This document shows positions 1 to 8,471 of a stretch of DNA of 64,000 nucleotides, piece after piece. The notes under the pieces were generated by a model. That model did no database searches, was not told where the DNA came from, and was given only the letters and a program-made list of their open reading frames with translations. This DNA comes from an uncultured Chryseobacterium sp. GTDB lineage: Bacteria > Bacteroidota > Bacteroidia > Flavobacteriales > Weeksellaceae. Location: contig NZ_CAKZIK010000046.1 in NCBI RefSeq assembly GCF_936933875.1, forward strand, positions 1-64,000, read 5' to 3'. A program made the position numbers and the translations under genes. The first letter of the stretch is position 1, and the number at the start of each line of letters is the position of its first letter.

Positions 1-59
1 AGTTAATGACCGAAAACCATAAATCCTAAAATTGATACGGTTTTTCAGTGGCCTCGATG

Positions 60-79
60 AAATCGCGCCGATTTTTTTT
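60..79 (+). terminator. weak intrinsic terminator
   Basis: A 6-bp stem (60-65 with 69-74, loop CGC) is followed by a run of eight T. It would end a plus-strand transcript coming from outside the window. The stem is short, so the call is tentative. Confidence 0.4.
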
Positions 80-133
80 GTAGAGACGTTATTTATCGCG
101 TGTCACAGCAAGAATAAATTTTTATATCAAACG

Positions 134-153
134 GAGCGGGCTTTAGCCCGCTT
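134..153. repeat. small palindromic hairpin
   Basis: GCGGGCT at 136-142 pairs perfectly with AGCCCGC at 145-151 across a 2-base loop. The GC-rich stem stands out in AT-rich spacer DNA. There is no T-run, so it looks more like a palindromic repeat unit than a terminator. The rest of 1-188 shows nothing else that can be supported. Confidence 0.5.
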
Positions 154-188
154 CAATATTTAAAGAACACTTCTGGCTTAGCCAAATT

Positions 189-491
189 TTAAGTATTCTC
201 CACCCACGAAACCGAAACCTGCGGATGAAACGGCAGCATAAATGTTTCAAAACCATTCTGTTTTTCCAGCTCTTTTGAAAGCAGGTATTTATTATCAATA
301 ATATCAATCAATAAAAGTTCGGGAGTATAAAAAGTGAGACCGATTGTGTGTTTGGAAGCATCTTCAACATTGGAAGAAACCAAATCCAATTTAAAATAAT
401 CAAACGGATAAAAAGTAGTTCCCAAAACATCGGAAATACTTCGGATGACGCCACCCAATTGCGAAAAGTAATTACTCGCTGCACCACTCAA
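189..491 (-). CDS. unidentified ORF fragment downstream of truncated sensor kinase
   Basis: This 100-residue reading frame opens at a TTG inside the last codons of the upstream sensor-kinase fragment, in a different frame. I recognise no family in it. Its first residues (LSGAASNYFSQLGG) continue the loop-like sequence of the upstream ORF when the frame is shifted, which suggests one original gene. The rest does not resemble a histidine kinase dimerisation or ATPase domain. It is most likely a decayed remnant, or a fusion left by a deletion, rather than a working gene. Confidence 0.35.
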   Translation of the reverse strand: MSGAASNYFSQLGGVIRSISDVLGTTFYPFDYFKLDLVSSNVEDASKHTIGLTFYTPELLLIDIIDNKYLLSKELEKQNGFETFMLPFHPQVSVSWVENT

Positions 492-829
492 AAGAAAGGG
501 AATTCGTTCTGTCCGTTTGGTGGAATAGGAGGAACTGGATATCCTGATGTTAGTATTAAAATTTGAGGCAGAATTGCAATGAGAAAAAAACAGGCAAATA
601 CGGAAATTGCAAACAGAAAATATTTTTTCTGATTAAATAATTTCGGAATCAGCACCACGTAATTAAAATAGAAAAATGCAATGAGCAAAGCCATCTGCAT
701 CATTTCTCGCTGAAAAATCGGTACCCGAAACATCGAGAATTTACTGTCCAAATCCGGCGACGAAATTATCTGAATCAGCATAAAAATGATGATGAGAATA
801 ATGTAGATGTAGACTCCTTTGCGCTTCAT
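488..829 (-). pseudogene. truncated LytS-type sensor histidine kinase, membrane part only
   Basis: The 113 residues contain three hydrophobic helices (about 6-21, 45-62 and 68-92). The motif YFNYVVLIPKLFNQKKYFLF is typical of the membrane region of Bacteroidota LytS/YehU-type sensor kinases, where a 'LIPK(Y/F)' turn separates two helices. The frame stops shortly after the last helix. No His-kinase or HATPase domain follows in any frame, so the signalling half is missing. The next ORF overlaps it by four bases. I infer a degraded kinase gene; an independent small membrane protein cannot be excluded. Confidence 0.5.
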
Positions 830-860
830 CTAACGAATGTAGAGATTTTTTGCAAAAGAA

Positions 861-886
861 AACCGCCTGAAAATTTTCAGACGGTT
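861..886. terminator. bidirectional intrinsic terminator after the M3 peptidase gene
   Basis: CTGAAAA/TTTTCAG with outer CCG/CGG pairs forms a strong stem. It is followed by six T on the plus strand and has an A-rich run on its other side. It lies just downstream of the minus-strand M3 peptidase stop codon. Confidence 0.75.
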
Positions 887-912
887 TTTTATTGGATGAA
901 AGATAAATTGAA

Positions 913-3057
913 TTATTTAATAAACCCTTTATTCTTCAGCAAAGGTTTAATATCCGGGTCTTTTCCTGTGAAATCTTTGAAGGCTTTGTTCAAGTCAACG
1001 GAATTTCCTACAGAAAGGATATACTGACGGAAACGGTCACCATTTGCACGTGTCATTCCGCCGTTGTTGGAAATCCAGTCCCAAGCTGCAGCGTTCAGAA
1101 CGTCGCTCCACATGTAAGCATAGTATCCTGCAGAATAACCACCTCCCCAGATGTGTGCAAAATACGGAGTATGGTATCTTGGCGGAACTTCAGAAAGTGT
1201 GAAGCCATATTTGTTCAGTACATTTTTCTCGAATTCCAAAGTAGGTTTAAACTGAGAAGCATCGGTTACCGAATGCCAGTTCATGTCCAAAGTAGCTGCA
1301 GAAACCAATTCTGTAGTTGCATAACCTTGATTGAAGGTTGCGGCTTTTTTAATTTTATCTACCAAACTTTGTGGCATTGGTTGCTTGGTTTGGTAATGAA
1401 TCGCATAATTTTTCAAAACTGCTGGTTCCAAAGCAAAAAACTCGTTGATTTGAGAAGGGAACTCTACAAAATCTCTCGGTGTATTGGTTCCGGAAATTGA
1501 AGTGTATTTCTGGTTCGCAAAAAGTCCGTGTAACGTGTGCCCAAACTCGTGGAACATTGTCGAAACATCATCATAAGAAATTAAAGATGGTTTACCTTCA
1601 GCAGGTTTTTGAAAGTTGAAAACATTCACAATTACAGGTTTTGTTCCGTTCAAATGAGATTGCTCTACAAAGTTGCTCATCCAGGCTCCACCATTTTTGT
1701 TGTCTCTTGTGTAGAAATCCAAGTAATAAATTGCCAAAGATTTTCCATCACGGTCGAAAACTTCGTAAGCCGTTACATCAGGATGATAAACTGGCAAATC
1801 ATTTCTTACTTTAAACGTAATTCCATAGAATTTTTCCGCTGCGAAGAAGACTCCTTTTTCCAAAACAGTTCTTACTTCAAAATAAGGCTTGATTTGGTTT
1901 TCGTCCAAATCGTATTTCGCTTTACGAACCTGTTCTGCATAGAAATTCCAGTCCCAAGGTTCAAGGTTGAAACCTCCGTTTTGTTTATCAATTAAAGCCT
2001 GAATTTCATCCCTTTCTCTTTTTGCAGTTTCTACAGCCGGAGTTGCCAACTGAGCCAAAAGATTCATTGCATTTTCCGGAGTTTTTGCCATTTGGTCTTG
2101 TAATTTCCATTCAGCGAAAGATTTTTTACCCAAAAGATGTGCTTTGTCCATTCTTAGTTTCGCCTGACGTTCCAAAATATTTCTGGTGTCATCATTATTT
2201 CCTTTTTCTGCTCTGTACCAAGATGCTTTGAAAAGTTTTTCTCTTGTCGCGCGGTTTTTAAGGTTTTGAAGAAGCGGTTGCTGTGTTGTGTTCAGCAATG
2301 TCAAAAGATATCCAGTTTTTCCGGCAGTTTTTGCGTCTGCTGCAGCTGCTGCGATTTCATCAGCAGAAAGTCCATCCAGTTCTTTTACGTCCGTAATTAA
2401 AACGCCACCGTTTTTACGGGCATCCAAAAGTTTGTTGGAAAACTGTGTAGATAACGTTGCCAATTCAGCATTTACTTTTTTCACCTGCTCTTTTTGAGAT
2501 TCAGAAAGGTCTGCTCCAGCAATTTCAAACTTCTGAAGATAATATTCAGTCAATCTTTTGCTTTCAGCATCCAGTTTTGATGTATCTACAGCTTTAAATC
2601 TCTGATACAATTTGTCATTCAGGAAAATTTGGTCTTCCTGAGCTGCAAATTTTGGTGCAAACTCTTCATCAACCTGCTGTAAAGTTGGATTCGTATTGGA
2701 ACCGGTAAGATTGAAGAACACAATCTGTGCTCTTTTCAAAACTTCGCCACTGTTTTCAAGGGCAAGAACGGTGTTGTCGAAGGTTGGAGCGTCTTTGTTT
2801 TCGGCAATTTTTTTAATTTCTGCCAACTGAACTTTCATCCCGTAATCGAAAGCAGGTTTGAAATGTTCGTTTTTAATTTTATCGAATTCTGGCGCTTGAT
2901 ATTGCAGCTTACTTTTCGTCATAAACGGATTAGAAGCCATTTCCGGAGATACAGCAACGCTTTCTGTTGCAGAAGTTTCAGTATTTTTCATAGTAGAACA
3001 AGACGTTATTCCGAAGCCTAATGCGGAAAGGAAAAACAGTGATGTAATATTTTTCAT
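913..3057 (-). CDS. dcp: M3 family oligopeptidase, peptidyl-dipeptidase Dcp-like lipoprotein
   Basis: This 714-residue zinc metallopeptidase should cleave short peptides, probably removing C-terminal dipeptides. The thermolysin-like site HEFGH is at residues 503-507, within the family motif MFHEFGHTLHGLF, and a downstream Glu completes zinc binding. The length fits Dcp/oligopeptidase A. The N-terminus is a lipoprotein signal (hydrophobic 5-16, lipobox ITSC with Cys20), so the enzyme is membrane-anchored outside the cytoplasm, unlike cytoplasmic E. coli Dcp. It stands alone, with a terminator on its 3' side. Separating Dcp from oligopeptidase A specificity is not possible from sequence alone. 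Confidence 0.93.
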   Translation of the reverse strand: MKNITSLFFLSALGFGITSCSTMKNTETSATESVAVSPEMASNPFMTKSKLQYQAPEFDKIKNEHFKPAFDYGMKVQLAEIKKIAENKDAPTFDNTVLALENSGEVLKRAQIVFFNLTGSNTNPTLQQVDEEFAPKFAAQEDQIFLNDKLYQRFKAVDTSKLDAESKRLTEYYLQKFEIAGADLSESQKEQVKKVNAELATLSTQFSNKLLDARKNGGVLITDVKELDGLSADEIAAAAADAKTAGKTGYLLTLLNTTQQPLLQNLKNRATREKLFKASWYRAEKGNNDDTRNILERQAKLRMDKAHLLGKKSFAEWKLQDQMAKTPENAMNLLAQLATPAVETAKRERDEIQALIDKQNGGFNLEPWDWNFYAEQVRKAKYDLDENQIKPYFEVRTVLEKGVFFAAEKFYGITFKVRNDLPVYHPDVTAYEVFDRDGKSLAIYYLDFYTRDNKNGGAWMSNFVEQSHLNGTKPVIVNVFNFQKPAEGKPSLISYDDVSTMFHEFGHTLHGLFANQKYTSISGTNTPRDFVEFPSQINEFFALEPAVLKNYAIHYQTKQPMPQSLVDKIKKAATFNQGYATTELVSAATLDMNWHSVTDASQFKPTLEFEKNVLNKYGFTLSEVPPRYHTPYFAHIWGGGYSAGYYAYMWSDVLNAAAWDWISNNGGMTRANGDRFRQYILSVGNSVDLNKAFKDFTGKDPDIKPLLKNKGFIK

Positions 3058-3138
3058 TCTTAAGTTGTTGAATTATTTAAAGGTTTAAAGATACAATTTC
3101 TAATACTTTTATTTAAATTTAAATACCAAAATAACACT

Positions 3139-3948
3139 ATGAAAACAACGATTATTTCAGCAGCATTTATTTCACTGATAACAGCTTCGTGTACCAACAG
3201 CAAATCCGATTCCATCGTGATTAATCCTTTTAACACAACAACTGTGGAAGGAAAAGGCCCGGTTCGCGAAAAAACTTTTAGTGGCGATTTTGATGAACTT
3301 CAGGTTTCAACTTCCATTGAGGCTACGGTTTTGAAATCGAATGAAGAAAAGGTGGTAATTTCCGCGCCGTCAGATTTATTGGACGTCATTCTTGTTGAAA
3401 ACAACAACGGGAAACTGCACATTCATTTTAAACCGAATACCAATGTGCGTTCGAACGGAATGGTAAAAGCAACAGTTTACGCGAAAGATTTTAGCAAACT
3501 TCAGGCAAATTCAAGCGGTTCTATTACGTTGAAAGATAAATTTTTAATTGAAAGATTATCTGTTGATGCTTCAAGTTCAGGTTCCGTAATCGGAGATTTG
3601 GAAGCCAATGATTTTGATATCAATGTTTCGAGCAGTGGTAGCTTCAAAGGAAAAATTTGGGCAGTCAATCTTTCCGGCGACGTTTCTTCATCCGGTGATG
3701 TTGAAATTTCGGGTAAAGCTAAAAACGCCGATTTCGATGTTTCGTCTTCCGGTTCTATTGACGCAAAAAATTTAGTAGTTGAAAATGCAGATTTGGATGC
3801 TTCAAGTTCAGGTGGAATTGATGTTGGTGTTCAGAATACATTAAGCGCTTCCGCAAGTTCGGGTGGTGATATTTCGGTTTCAAAAAGAGGAAATCTTAAT
3901 GTTACCAGAAGTAAGAAATCGAGTGGTGGAAGTATTTCCATACTGTAA
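3139..3948 (+). CDS. head GIN domain-containing lipoprotein (DUF2807)
   Basis: The 269-residue product starts with a lipoprotein signal (lipobox TASC, Cys18). It continues as a repetitive beta-rich protein in which S-S-S-G-S/D recurs about every 20 residues from roughly residue 125 to 245. That is the hallmark of the DUF2807 'putative auto-transporter adhesin head GIN' domain, a right-handed beta solenoid common in Bacteroidota. The family role is not established; surface adhesion is only a suggestion from its name. The gene is divergent from the M3 peptidase. Its TAA stop abuts the stop of the convergent antiporter gene with no spacer. Confidence 0.88.
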   Translation: MKTTIISAAFISLITASCTNSKSDSIVINPFNTTTVEGKGPVREKTFSGDFDELQVSTSIEATVLKSNEEKVVISAPSDLLDVILVENNNGKLHIHFKPNTNVRSNGMVKATVYAKDFSKLQANSSGSITLKDKFLIERLSVDASSSGSVIGDLEANDFDINVSSSGSFKGKIWAVNLSGDVSSSGDVEISGKAKNADFDVSSSGSIDAKNLVVENADLDASSSGGIDVGVQNTLSASASSGGDISVSKRGNLNVTRSKKSSGGSISIL

Positions 3949-5814
3949 TTATTTGTCGTCGTCGCCTTCATCATCACGGTCTTTCCACTCCTGAGTTTCA
4001 AAATTAAGGGAATCAAGTGCAAGAAGTTCTTCTTCTCGTTCCAGCGCGTCTTTAGTGGTGAAGGTTACTTGGTCGGCAATCATTTCTTTTGCCAATTTCC
4101 TTACGGAAGCCTTATCAATCGTGACAAATCTTTTGCCGAGTCTTCGTGCGGCATATTTACGCATTCCGGTTTCATTCAGAACATCTACCGCCATATCAAC
4201 AGCGGTTCCTAAAGTTTCGCGGTAGATATTATCAATTCCGGTATTGATGTAATGATATGCGTCGAGACGGTTTTTTGCGCGAACAAATATTTTCACTTTT
4301 GGATACTGTTCTTTAACCAAATTGGCGATAAATTTGTTGTCTTCAGGGTCGTCCAAACATAAAACCAAAATTTCGGCGTCTTCAATACCTGCGGCTCGAA
4401 GAACCGGAATTCTTGTTGCATCACCGTAAAAAACTTTAAAACCATAACTTCTCAAAAGTCTTACCCTGTCCGAATCGTAATCCAAAACTGTTGCAGGAAC
4501 TTTATTGGCTTTCAGAAGCCTTCCAACCGTACTTCCGAAATGTCCGAAACCAACGATGATCACTTTTTTCTGTGGAACTTTATTATCTAGAATATGAAAC
4601 TCGGTATCTTCATTTTCAGGTTCGGGATTAAATCGCTTGGTAACTACTTTGTCATTCAAAATTAAAAGAAACGGCGTAATGCACATGGTAATCGCGGTTA
4701 CAGCCATCAATTGAGAATTCAAAACCTTATCAAACAGATAGAGATTGGTTGAGTAATTAATCAAAACAAACGCAAATTCTCCCACCTGCGAAAGCGCAAA
4801 AGCATAGAAAAAGTTTTGGGTATTATTTATTTTGAAAAACTTTCCGGTAAGAAAAAGCACTAAAAATTTCACAACCAAAACTACGGCCACCAAACTGAAA
4901 ATAAAAACAGGATCTTGCTTAATCGTGAAAAAGTTGATGGTAGAACCTACACTCACAAAGAAAACTGAGAGAAGCAATCCTTTGAAAGGGTCGATTTGCG
5001 CTTCCAGTTCATGACGGAATTCGCTGTTGGCTAACATGACTCCTGCTAAAAAGGCACCTAAAGCCGGCGAAAGTCCAATCGCAACCATCAGTTCCGAAAC
5101 TCCAATGACTAGAAACAATGATGAGGCTGTTAACAATTCGCTCATCCCGGATTTTGAAACATATCTCAGAAACGGAACGAAAACAAATCTTCCCAATAAA
5201 ATCAACAAAACAACTCCGAAAAGTACAGAAGCAGCCTGAATCCATTCCGGAAATTTTTGCAGCAACAACTGAACTTCGTTTTCTTCTTTTGGTTTATAAT
5301 TCGCGATAAATGGAAGTATGGCTAAAATAGGAATCACCGCAATATCCTGAAAAAGTAGGGTAGAGAACGAAGCTTCTCCCGCAACGGTTTTAAAAAGATT
5401 TTTTTCCTGCAAAGTTTGCAGCACAATAGCTGTAGAAGACATTGCAAAGCAAATCGCAACAGCAATTGCCTGGTCGCTTCTCCAACCTGCGATCAAAAAA
5501 ATCGCGGCAAGAATTACAATGGTAAAACCCATTTGCGAAAGTCCGAGTCCAACGATTCTCTTCCGCATTGCCCAGAATTTTTTAGGTTCCAGTTCGAGTC
5601 CTATCAAAAATAAAAGCATTACTACGCCAAATTCTGCCGCGTGCATAATGTCTGCCGTGTCTTTTCCTGTAAGTTTTAAAACAAATGGACCAATTATAAT
5701 TCCGCCTAAAATATAACCGATAACAGAACTAAGCCCAAGTTTCCTCACCACCGGAACCATAATAATGGCGGCGCCAAGAAAAATAAGGGCATTCATTGCA
5801 ATTGATGTTTCCAT
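3949..5814 (-). CDS. CPA2-family monovalent cation:proton antiporter (KefB-like)
   Basis: The 621-residue protein has about twelve hydrophobic helices in residues 1-385 with CPA2 features such as GYILGGIIIGPF and LSPALGAFLAGVMLA. An RCK-N (TrkA-N) nucleotide-binding domain begins near residue 415 with the Rossmann motif VGFGHFGSTVG. Such proteins export K+ or Na+ in exchange for H+, gated through the RCK domain. The start codon overlaps the stop of the KefG-like gene by one base (TAATG), so the two are translationally coupled. This is the usual Kef arrangement. The acidic C-terminal tail (DRDDEGDDDK) is unremarkable. Confidence 0.93.
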   Translation of the reverse strand: METSIAMNALIFLGAAIIMVPVVRKLGLSSVIGYILGGIIIGPFVLKLTGKDTADIMHAAEFGVVMLLFLIGLELEPKKFWAMRKRIVGLGLSQMGFTIVILAAIFLIAGWRSDQAIAVAICFAMSSTAIVLQTLQEKNLFKTVAGEASFSTLLFQDIAVIPILAILPFIANYKPKEENEVQLLLQKFPEWIQAASVLFGVVLLILLGRFVFVPFLRYVSKSGMSELLTASSLFLVIGVSELMVAIGLSPALGAFLAGVMLANSEFRHELEAQIDPFKGLLLSVFFVSVGSTINFFTIKQDPVFIFSLVAVVLVVKFLVLFLTGKFFKINNTQNFFYAFALSQVGEFAFVLINYSTNLYLFDKVLNSQLMAVTAITMCITPFLLILNDKVVTKRFNPEPENEDTEFHILDNKVPQKKVIIVGFGHFGSTVGRLLKANKVPATVLDYDSDRVRLLRSYGFKVFYGDATRIPVLRAAGIEDAEILVLCLDDPEDNKFIANLVKEQYPKVKIFVRAKNRLDAYHYINTGIDNIYRETLGTAVDMAVDVLNETGMRKYAARRLGKRFVTIDKASVRKLAKEMIADQVTFTTKDALEREEELLALDSLNFETQEWKDRDDEGDDDK

Positions 5815-6347
5815 TATTGGTTCAGGAGTTCTACAAATTTGAGTTTATGGGCGATAATTTGTTTTTTGGAAAGTTTTTCTGCTTCATATACAATCATCAT
5901 ATCTTTTATTTCTGCCCCGAAAACTCGCAGAGAAACAATTAATCCGCTAATCATATCATCAATGGTATATTGATAGGTTCCATCTTTCTGAAAGGATTTT
6001 TCTTTACCTCCCGTTGTAATCAAAAAGAAGACTTCTTTCCCTTTTATAGGGTTTTCTGCATCTTCTTTGAGCCAGTTTCTGTCGAAAACTTCATCAATCC
6101 AAAGTTTGACCAAAGGCGGCATTCCAAACCAGATCATCGGGAAATGGAAGATAATTCTGTCATAATTTTTTATTCTTTTTCTCTCCCGAAAAGCGGGGAT
6201 ATGAAAATCCGGATATTCTTCATACAAATCCCGAAAAGTAAAATGCTGATGTCTTTCATAAAAGTTGATGAGCTCCCTGTTGGAATTGGAATATTCCAGA
6301 TAAGGATGAGCGAAAATCACCAGCGTTTTTTTGTCGGAATTTGGCAT
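5814..6347 (-). CDS. KefG/KefF-like NAD(P)H oxidoreductase, flavodoxin fold
   Basis: A 177-residue protein is predicted when starting at MPNSDKKTLVIFAHP. An in-frame ATG 12 codons upstream would add an atypical extension. TLVIFAHP, the FHFPMIWFGMPPLVKLW segment and a later TTGG match the flavodoxin_2 family of KefF/KefG/MdaB quinone reductases. KefF/KefG subunits bind FMN and activate the adjacent Kef K+ efflux channel during electrophile stress. The gene precedes the antiporter and overlaps it by one base, which supports an ancillary-subunit role. Activity as a free quinone reductase is also possible. Confidence 0.88.
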   Translation of the reverse strand: MPNSDKKTLVIFAHPYLEYSNSNRELINFYERHQHFTFRDLYEEYPDFHIPAFRERKRIKNYDRIIFHFPMIWFGMPPLVKLWIDEVFDRNWLKEDAENPIKGKEVFFLITTGGKEKSFQKDGTYQYTIDDMISGLIVSLRVFGAEIKDMMIVYEAEKLSKKQIIAHKLKFVELLNQ

Positions 6348-6410
6348 ATCAGTAAAAATAGGGAAAAATCTGCTGAAGTGCAAAAACAGGAAGTTAATTG
6401 GTGGTTAAGA

Positions 6411-6443
6411 TTTTCGGGGCGGCGCGAAGCGCCGCCCCGAAAA
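6411..6443. repeat. perfect 15-bp GC-rich palindrome
   Basis: Positions 6411-6425 and 6429-6443 are exact reverse complements around the loop GAA; the core is GGGGCGGCGC/GCGCCGCCCC. It lies in the leader of the kefG-like gene on the minus strand. Both flanks end in A/T runs, so it could also stop transcription in either direction. Its composition is unlike the surrounding DNA, which suggests a mobile palindromic repeat. Confidence 0.8.
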
Positions 6444-6468
6444 AACTCCCTTCTCTGGAGGGGTGGAT

Positions 6469-6485
6469 AAAATTCGCAGAATTTT
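6469..6485. repeat. small hairpin next to the GC-rich palindrome
   Basis: AAAATTC (6469-6475) pairs with GAATTTT (6479-6485) across GCA. Between it and the larger palindrome there is also a CTCC...GGAG pair (6447-6460). Together these give 6411-6500 the look of one composite intergenic repeat. Confidence 0.4.
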
Positions 6486-6504
6486 AGACGGGGTGGTTCA
6501 AAAA

Positions 6505-6535
6505 AAAATCAGCCTGAAATTTTCTGACTGATTTT
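6505..6535. terminator. intrinsic terminator after the TPM operon
   Basis: AAAATCAG...CTGATTTT arms with a largely paired interior form a hairpin 20 bases beyond the stop of the last gene of the minus-strand lemA-TPM operon. The preceding A-run gives a T-run on the minus strand. Confidence 0.65.
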
Positions 6536-6555
6536 ATATTTTTTGGAATCTTTTC

Positions 6556-7377
6556 TTACCAACCTCCGGAAGCACCACCGCCTCCGAAACTTCCGCCACC
6601 GCCGAAGCCTCCAAATCCGCCACCACCGGAACTACCACCGAATCCGCCTCCTCCAAAGCTTCCTCCACCGAATCCTCCAGGGAATGGGAAAAATCCTCCC
6701 GGATAAGTTCTGCGTCCGCGTCTGGAAAGAATCACATCGTCGTCATCGTCATCATAATTTCCGTTTCCGCCACCACGGTTTCTGAACAGGAAGCTTAAAA
6801 TTAACATGATGACAAAAGCTATTAATAAAAGCTGTAGTATACTCAAACCGCCTTCTCCGGAATTCGTGTCGATAACAGGTTTAAATTTTCCCTGTACAGC
6901 TTCCATTACTGCAGTTGTACCTCGGTTAATACCGTCGTAGTAAAGGCCTTGCTTGAAGTTTGGTGTTACAATGTAATCAATAATTTGTCCGGCAACAGAT
7001 GCAGTAAGATAACGTTCTACACCACGACCTTGCTGTATCGACATCACTCTGTCTTCAGTTGCGATAAGGAAAACAATACCGTTGTCCTGTTCTTTTTCAC
7101 CGATGCCCCATTTTTCACCATACATGGTTGCGAGATAATTCACATCTTCACCACCAGTTGTAGGAATAATGATAACCTGAATTTCTGTGGAAGTAGAATC
7201 TGCAAATTTGATGAGTTTTTGGTTCAGCATCTGTTCTTCTGTATCGTTCAGAAGATTGGCCTGGTCGTAAACCGGATAAAGAACAGCCGGTTTTGCAGGA
7301 ATATTCTGGGCAAAAACAAAAAGGTTTAAGCCTAAGAATAAAAAAGCAAAAAAGTTTTTAAGAGAAGGTAATCTCAT
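6556..7377 (-). CDS. TPM domain membrane protein with Gly-rich tail (YgcG-like)
   Basis: The 273-residue protein has a signal peptide (about 1-24), a TPM domain (about 35-155, with DSTSTEIQVIIIPTTGG and YGEKWGIGEKEQDNGIVFL), and one membrane helix (about 180-197). A hexa-Asp stretch and a C-terminal tail almost wholly of Gly, Ser and Phe follow. This is the YgcG/Psb32-like layout. TPM domains have been linked to acid phosphatase activity and photosystem repair in plants, but the bacterial role is unclear. It overlaps the preceding TPM gene by 20 bases and is third in the lemA operon. Confidence 0.88.
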   Translation of the reverse strand: MRLPSLKNFFAFLFLGLNLFVFAQNIPAKPAVLYPVYDQANLLNDTEEQMLNQKLIKFADSTSTEIQVIIIPTTGGEDVNYLATMYGEKWGIGEKEQDNGIVFLIATEDRVMSIQQGRGVERYLTASVAGQIIDYIVTPNFKQGLYYDGINRGTTAVMEAVQGKFKPVIDTNSGEGGLSILQLLLIAFVIMLILSFLFRNRGGGNGNYDDDDDDVILSRRGRRTYPGGFFPFPGGFGGGSFGGGGFGGSSGGGGFGGFGGGGSFGGGGASGGW

Positions 7378-7786
7378 TCGGCAATTCGTTTGGATTTTCC
7401 CCGGAAATAGGGAAATAATTTTTAAGTTCTAAACCAGTTTCCAGAACAGCTTTACGCAATCCGTCGAAATAATTTCCTTTGGAAAATTCGTGCGTGATTT
7501 CGTCGTGCATTTTGTCCCAAAAACTTTGATGAACTTTATTGTGTATGCCTTCATCACCAATAATCGTCAGATAATGCTGTTCGAAATTAACGTGAAAAAG
7601 CACACCGTTTTGTGCAACAGTTTTATCCTTTATTAATGTTCGGAAGACTTCATAAGCCATCTCTGCATTATTACCTTCGGTGTTGGAATCGATATGGATT
7701 CTTATCTCGCCAGTAGAATGGTCTTCTGCTGTTTGAATGGCTTCCACGAGGGAAGCCATTTGATGATCTGTTAAGAATTTGTTCAT
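7358..7786 (-). CDS. TPM domain-containing protein, soluble paralogue
   Basis: The 142-residue protein carries one TPM domain over nearly its whole length (IQTAEDHSTGEIRIHID, KTVAQNGVLFHVNFEQHYLTI, GIHNKVHQSFWDKM). It has no signal peptide or membrane helix, unlike its neighbour. The start overlaps the lemA stop by one base (TAATG) and its end overlaps the next TPM gene by 20 bases, so the three are almost certainly co-translated. LemA-TPM-TPM operons recur in Bacteroidota. No enzymatic role can be assigned. Confidence 0.88.
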   Translation of the reverse strand: MNKFLTDHQMASLVEAIQTAEDHSTGEIRIHIDSNTEGNNAEMAYEVFRTLIKDKTVAQNGVLFHVNFEQHYLTIIGDEGIHNKVHQSFWDKMHDEITHEFSKGNYFDGLRKAVLETGLELKNYFPISGENPNELPNEITFS

Positions 7787-8394
7787 TAGTTAGTGAAAAC
7801 TTCAGGTGCTTTTTGTGCTCCTGCTTCAGCTTTAAAGTATGGTTTTTCTTTAAAGTTTGTGAAGTTCGCTAAAATATTATTCGGGAACGTCTTAATGCTA
7901 GTATTGTAATCCTGTGCAGCTTCGTTATAATAAACGGTTTCGCTTCGGATGCTGTTTTCAATCGCAGTATATTCTCTCTGGAAGTTAATGTACTGTTGGT
8001 CAGCTTTTAGGTTAGGATATTGTTCTACAACCGCCATCAATCGGCTCAAAGCGCCGCTCAATTCTCCTTGTGCAGCCTGAAATTTTGCCATGTCTGCTTC
8101 AGTCATATTCGTTGGGTCAATGTTTACAGAAGTAGCTTTGGAACGAGCCTCGATTACCTTTGTTAAAGTTTCCTGTTCGAATTTTGAGTAAGATTTTACG
8201 GTTCTTTCCAAATTAGGAATCAAGTTTGCGCGTTTTTGATAAACCGTTTCAACGTTTGACCATTTTGTGTTCACGTTCTGTTCTTTAGCCACAAAACTAT
8301 TGTATCCGTTTTTACCCCAGAAGAACAGTAAAGCAGCGATGACAAGAAGAGCAATACCGATAGTTCCGGCGCTCATACAACCTCTATTTCTCAT
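7786..8394 (-). CDS. lemA: LemA family protein
   Basis: The 202-residue product has an N-terminal membrane helix (about 8-26), a short outside tail, and then the LemA helical bundle. Diagnostic motifs are WSNVETVYQKRANLIPNL, RLMAVVEQYPNLKA and NFQREYTAIENSI. LemA proteins are membrane-anchored helical bundles of uncertain function, often found with TPM proteins, which is the case here. It is the first gene of the three-gene operon. A promoter-like TATATTTG lies on the minus strand at 8428-8435. Confidence 0.93.
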   Translation of the reverse strand: MRNRGCMSAGTIGIALLVIAALLFFWGKNGYNSFVAKEQNVNTKWSNVETVYQKRANLIPNLERTVKSYSKFEQETLTKVIEARSKATSVNIDPTNMTEADMAKFQAAQGELSGALSRLMAVVEQYPNLKADQQYINFQREYTAIENSIRSETVYYNEAAQDYNTSIKTFPNNILANFTNFKEKPYFKAEAGAQKAPEVFTN

Positions 8395-8427
8395 AGTTTG
8401 TTTATTTTATTGTTTTTTAACGTTACC

Positions 8428-8455
8428 CAAATATACAAATTATGTGCTAAATTTG
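8428..8455. promoter_or_regulatory. divergent promoter pair for lemA and folA
   Basis: TATATTTG on the minus strand (8428-8435) faces lemA, and TAAATTTG on the plus strand (8448-8455) faces folA. Both fit the Bacteroidota -7 element TAnnTTTG. Only 12 bases separate them, so the two transcripts may compete. Confidence 0.55.
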
Positions 8456-8471
8456 TAAAAATTTAAGAAAA

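Noticed and set aside
82..107. GTAGAGACG...CGCGTGTC as an inverted repeat element
   Set aside because: The arms match too poorly to be told from chance.
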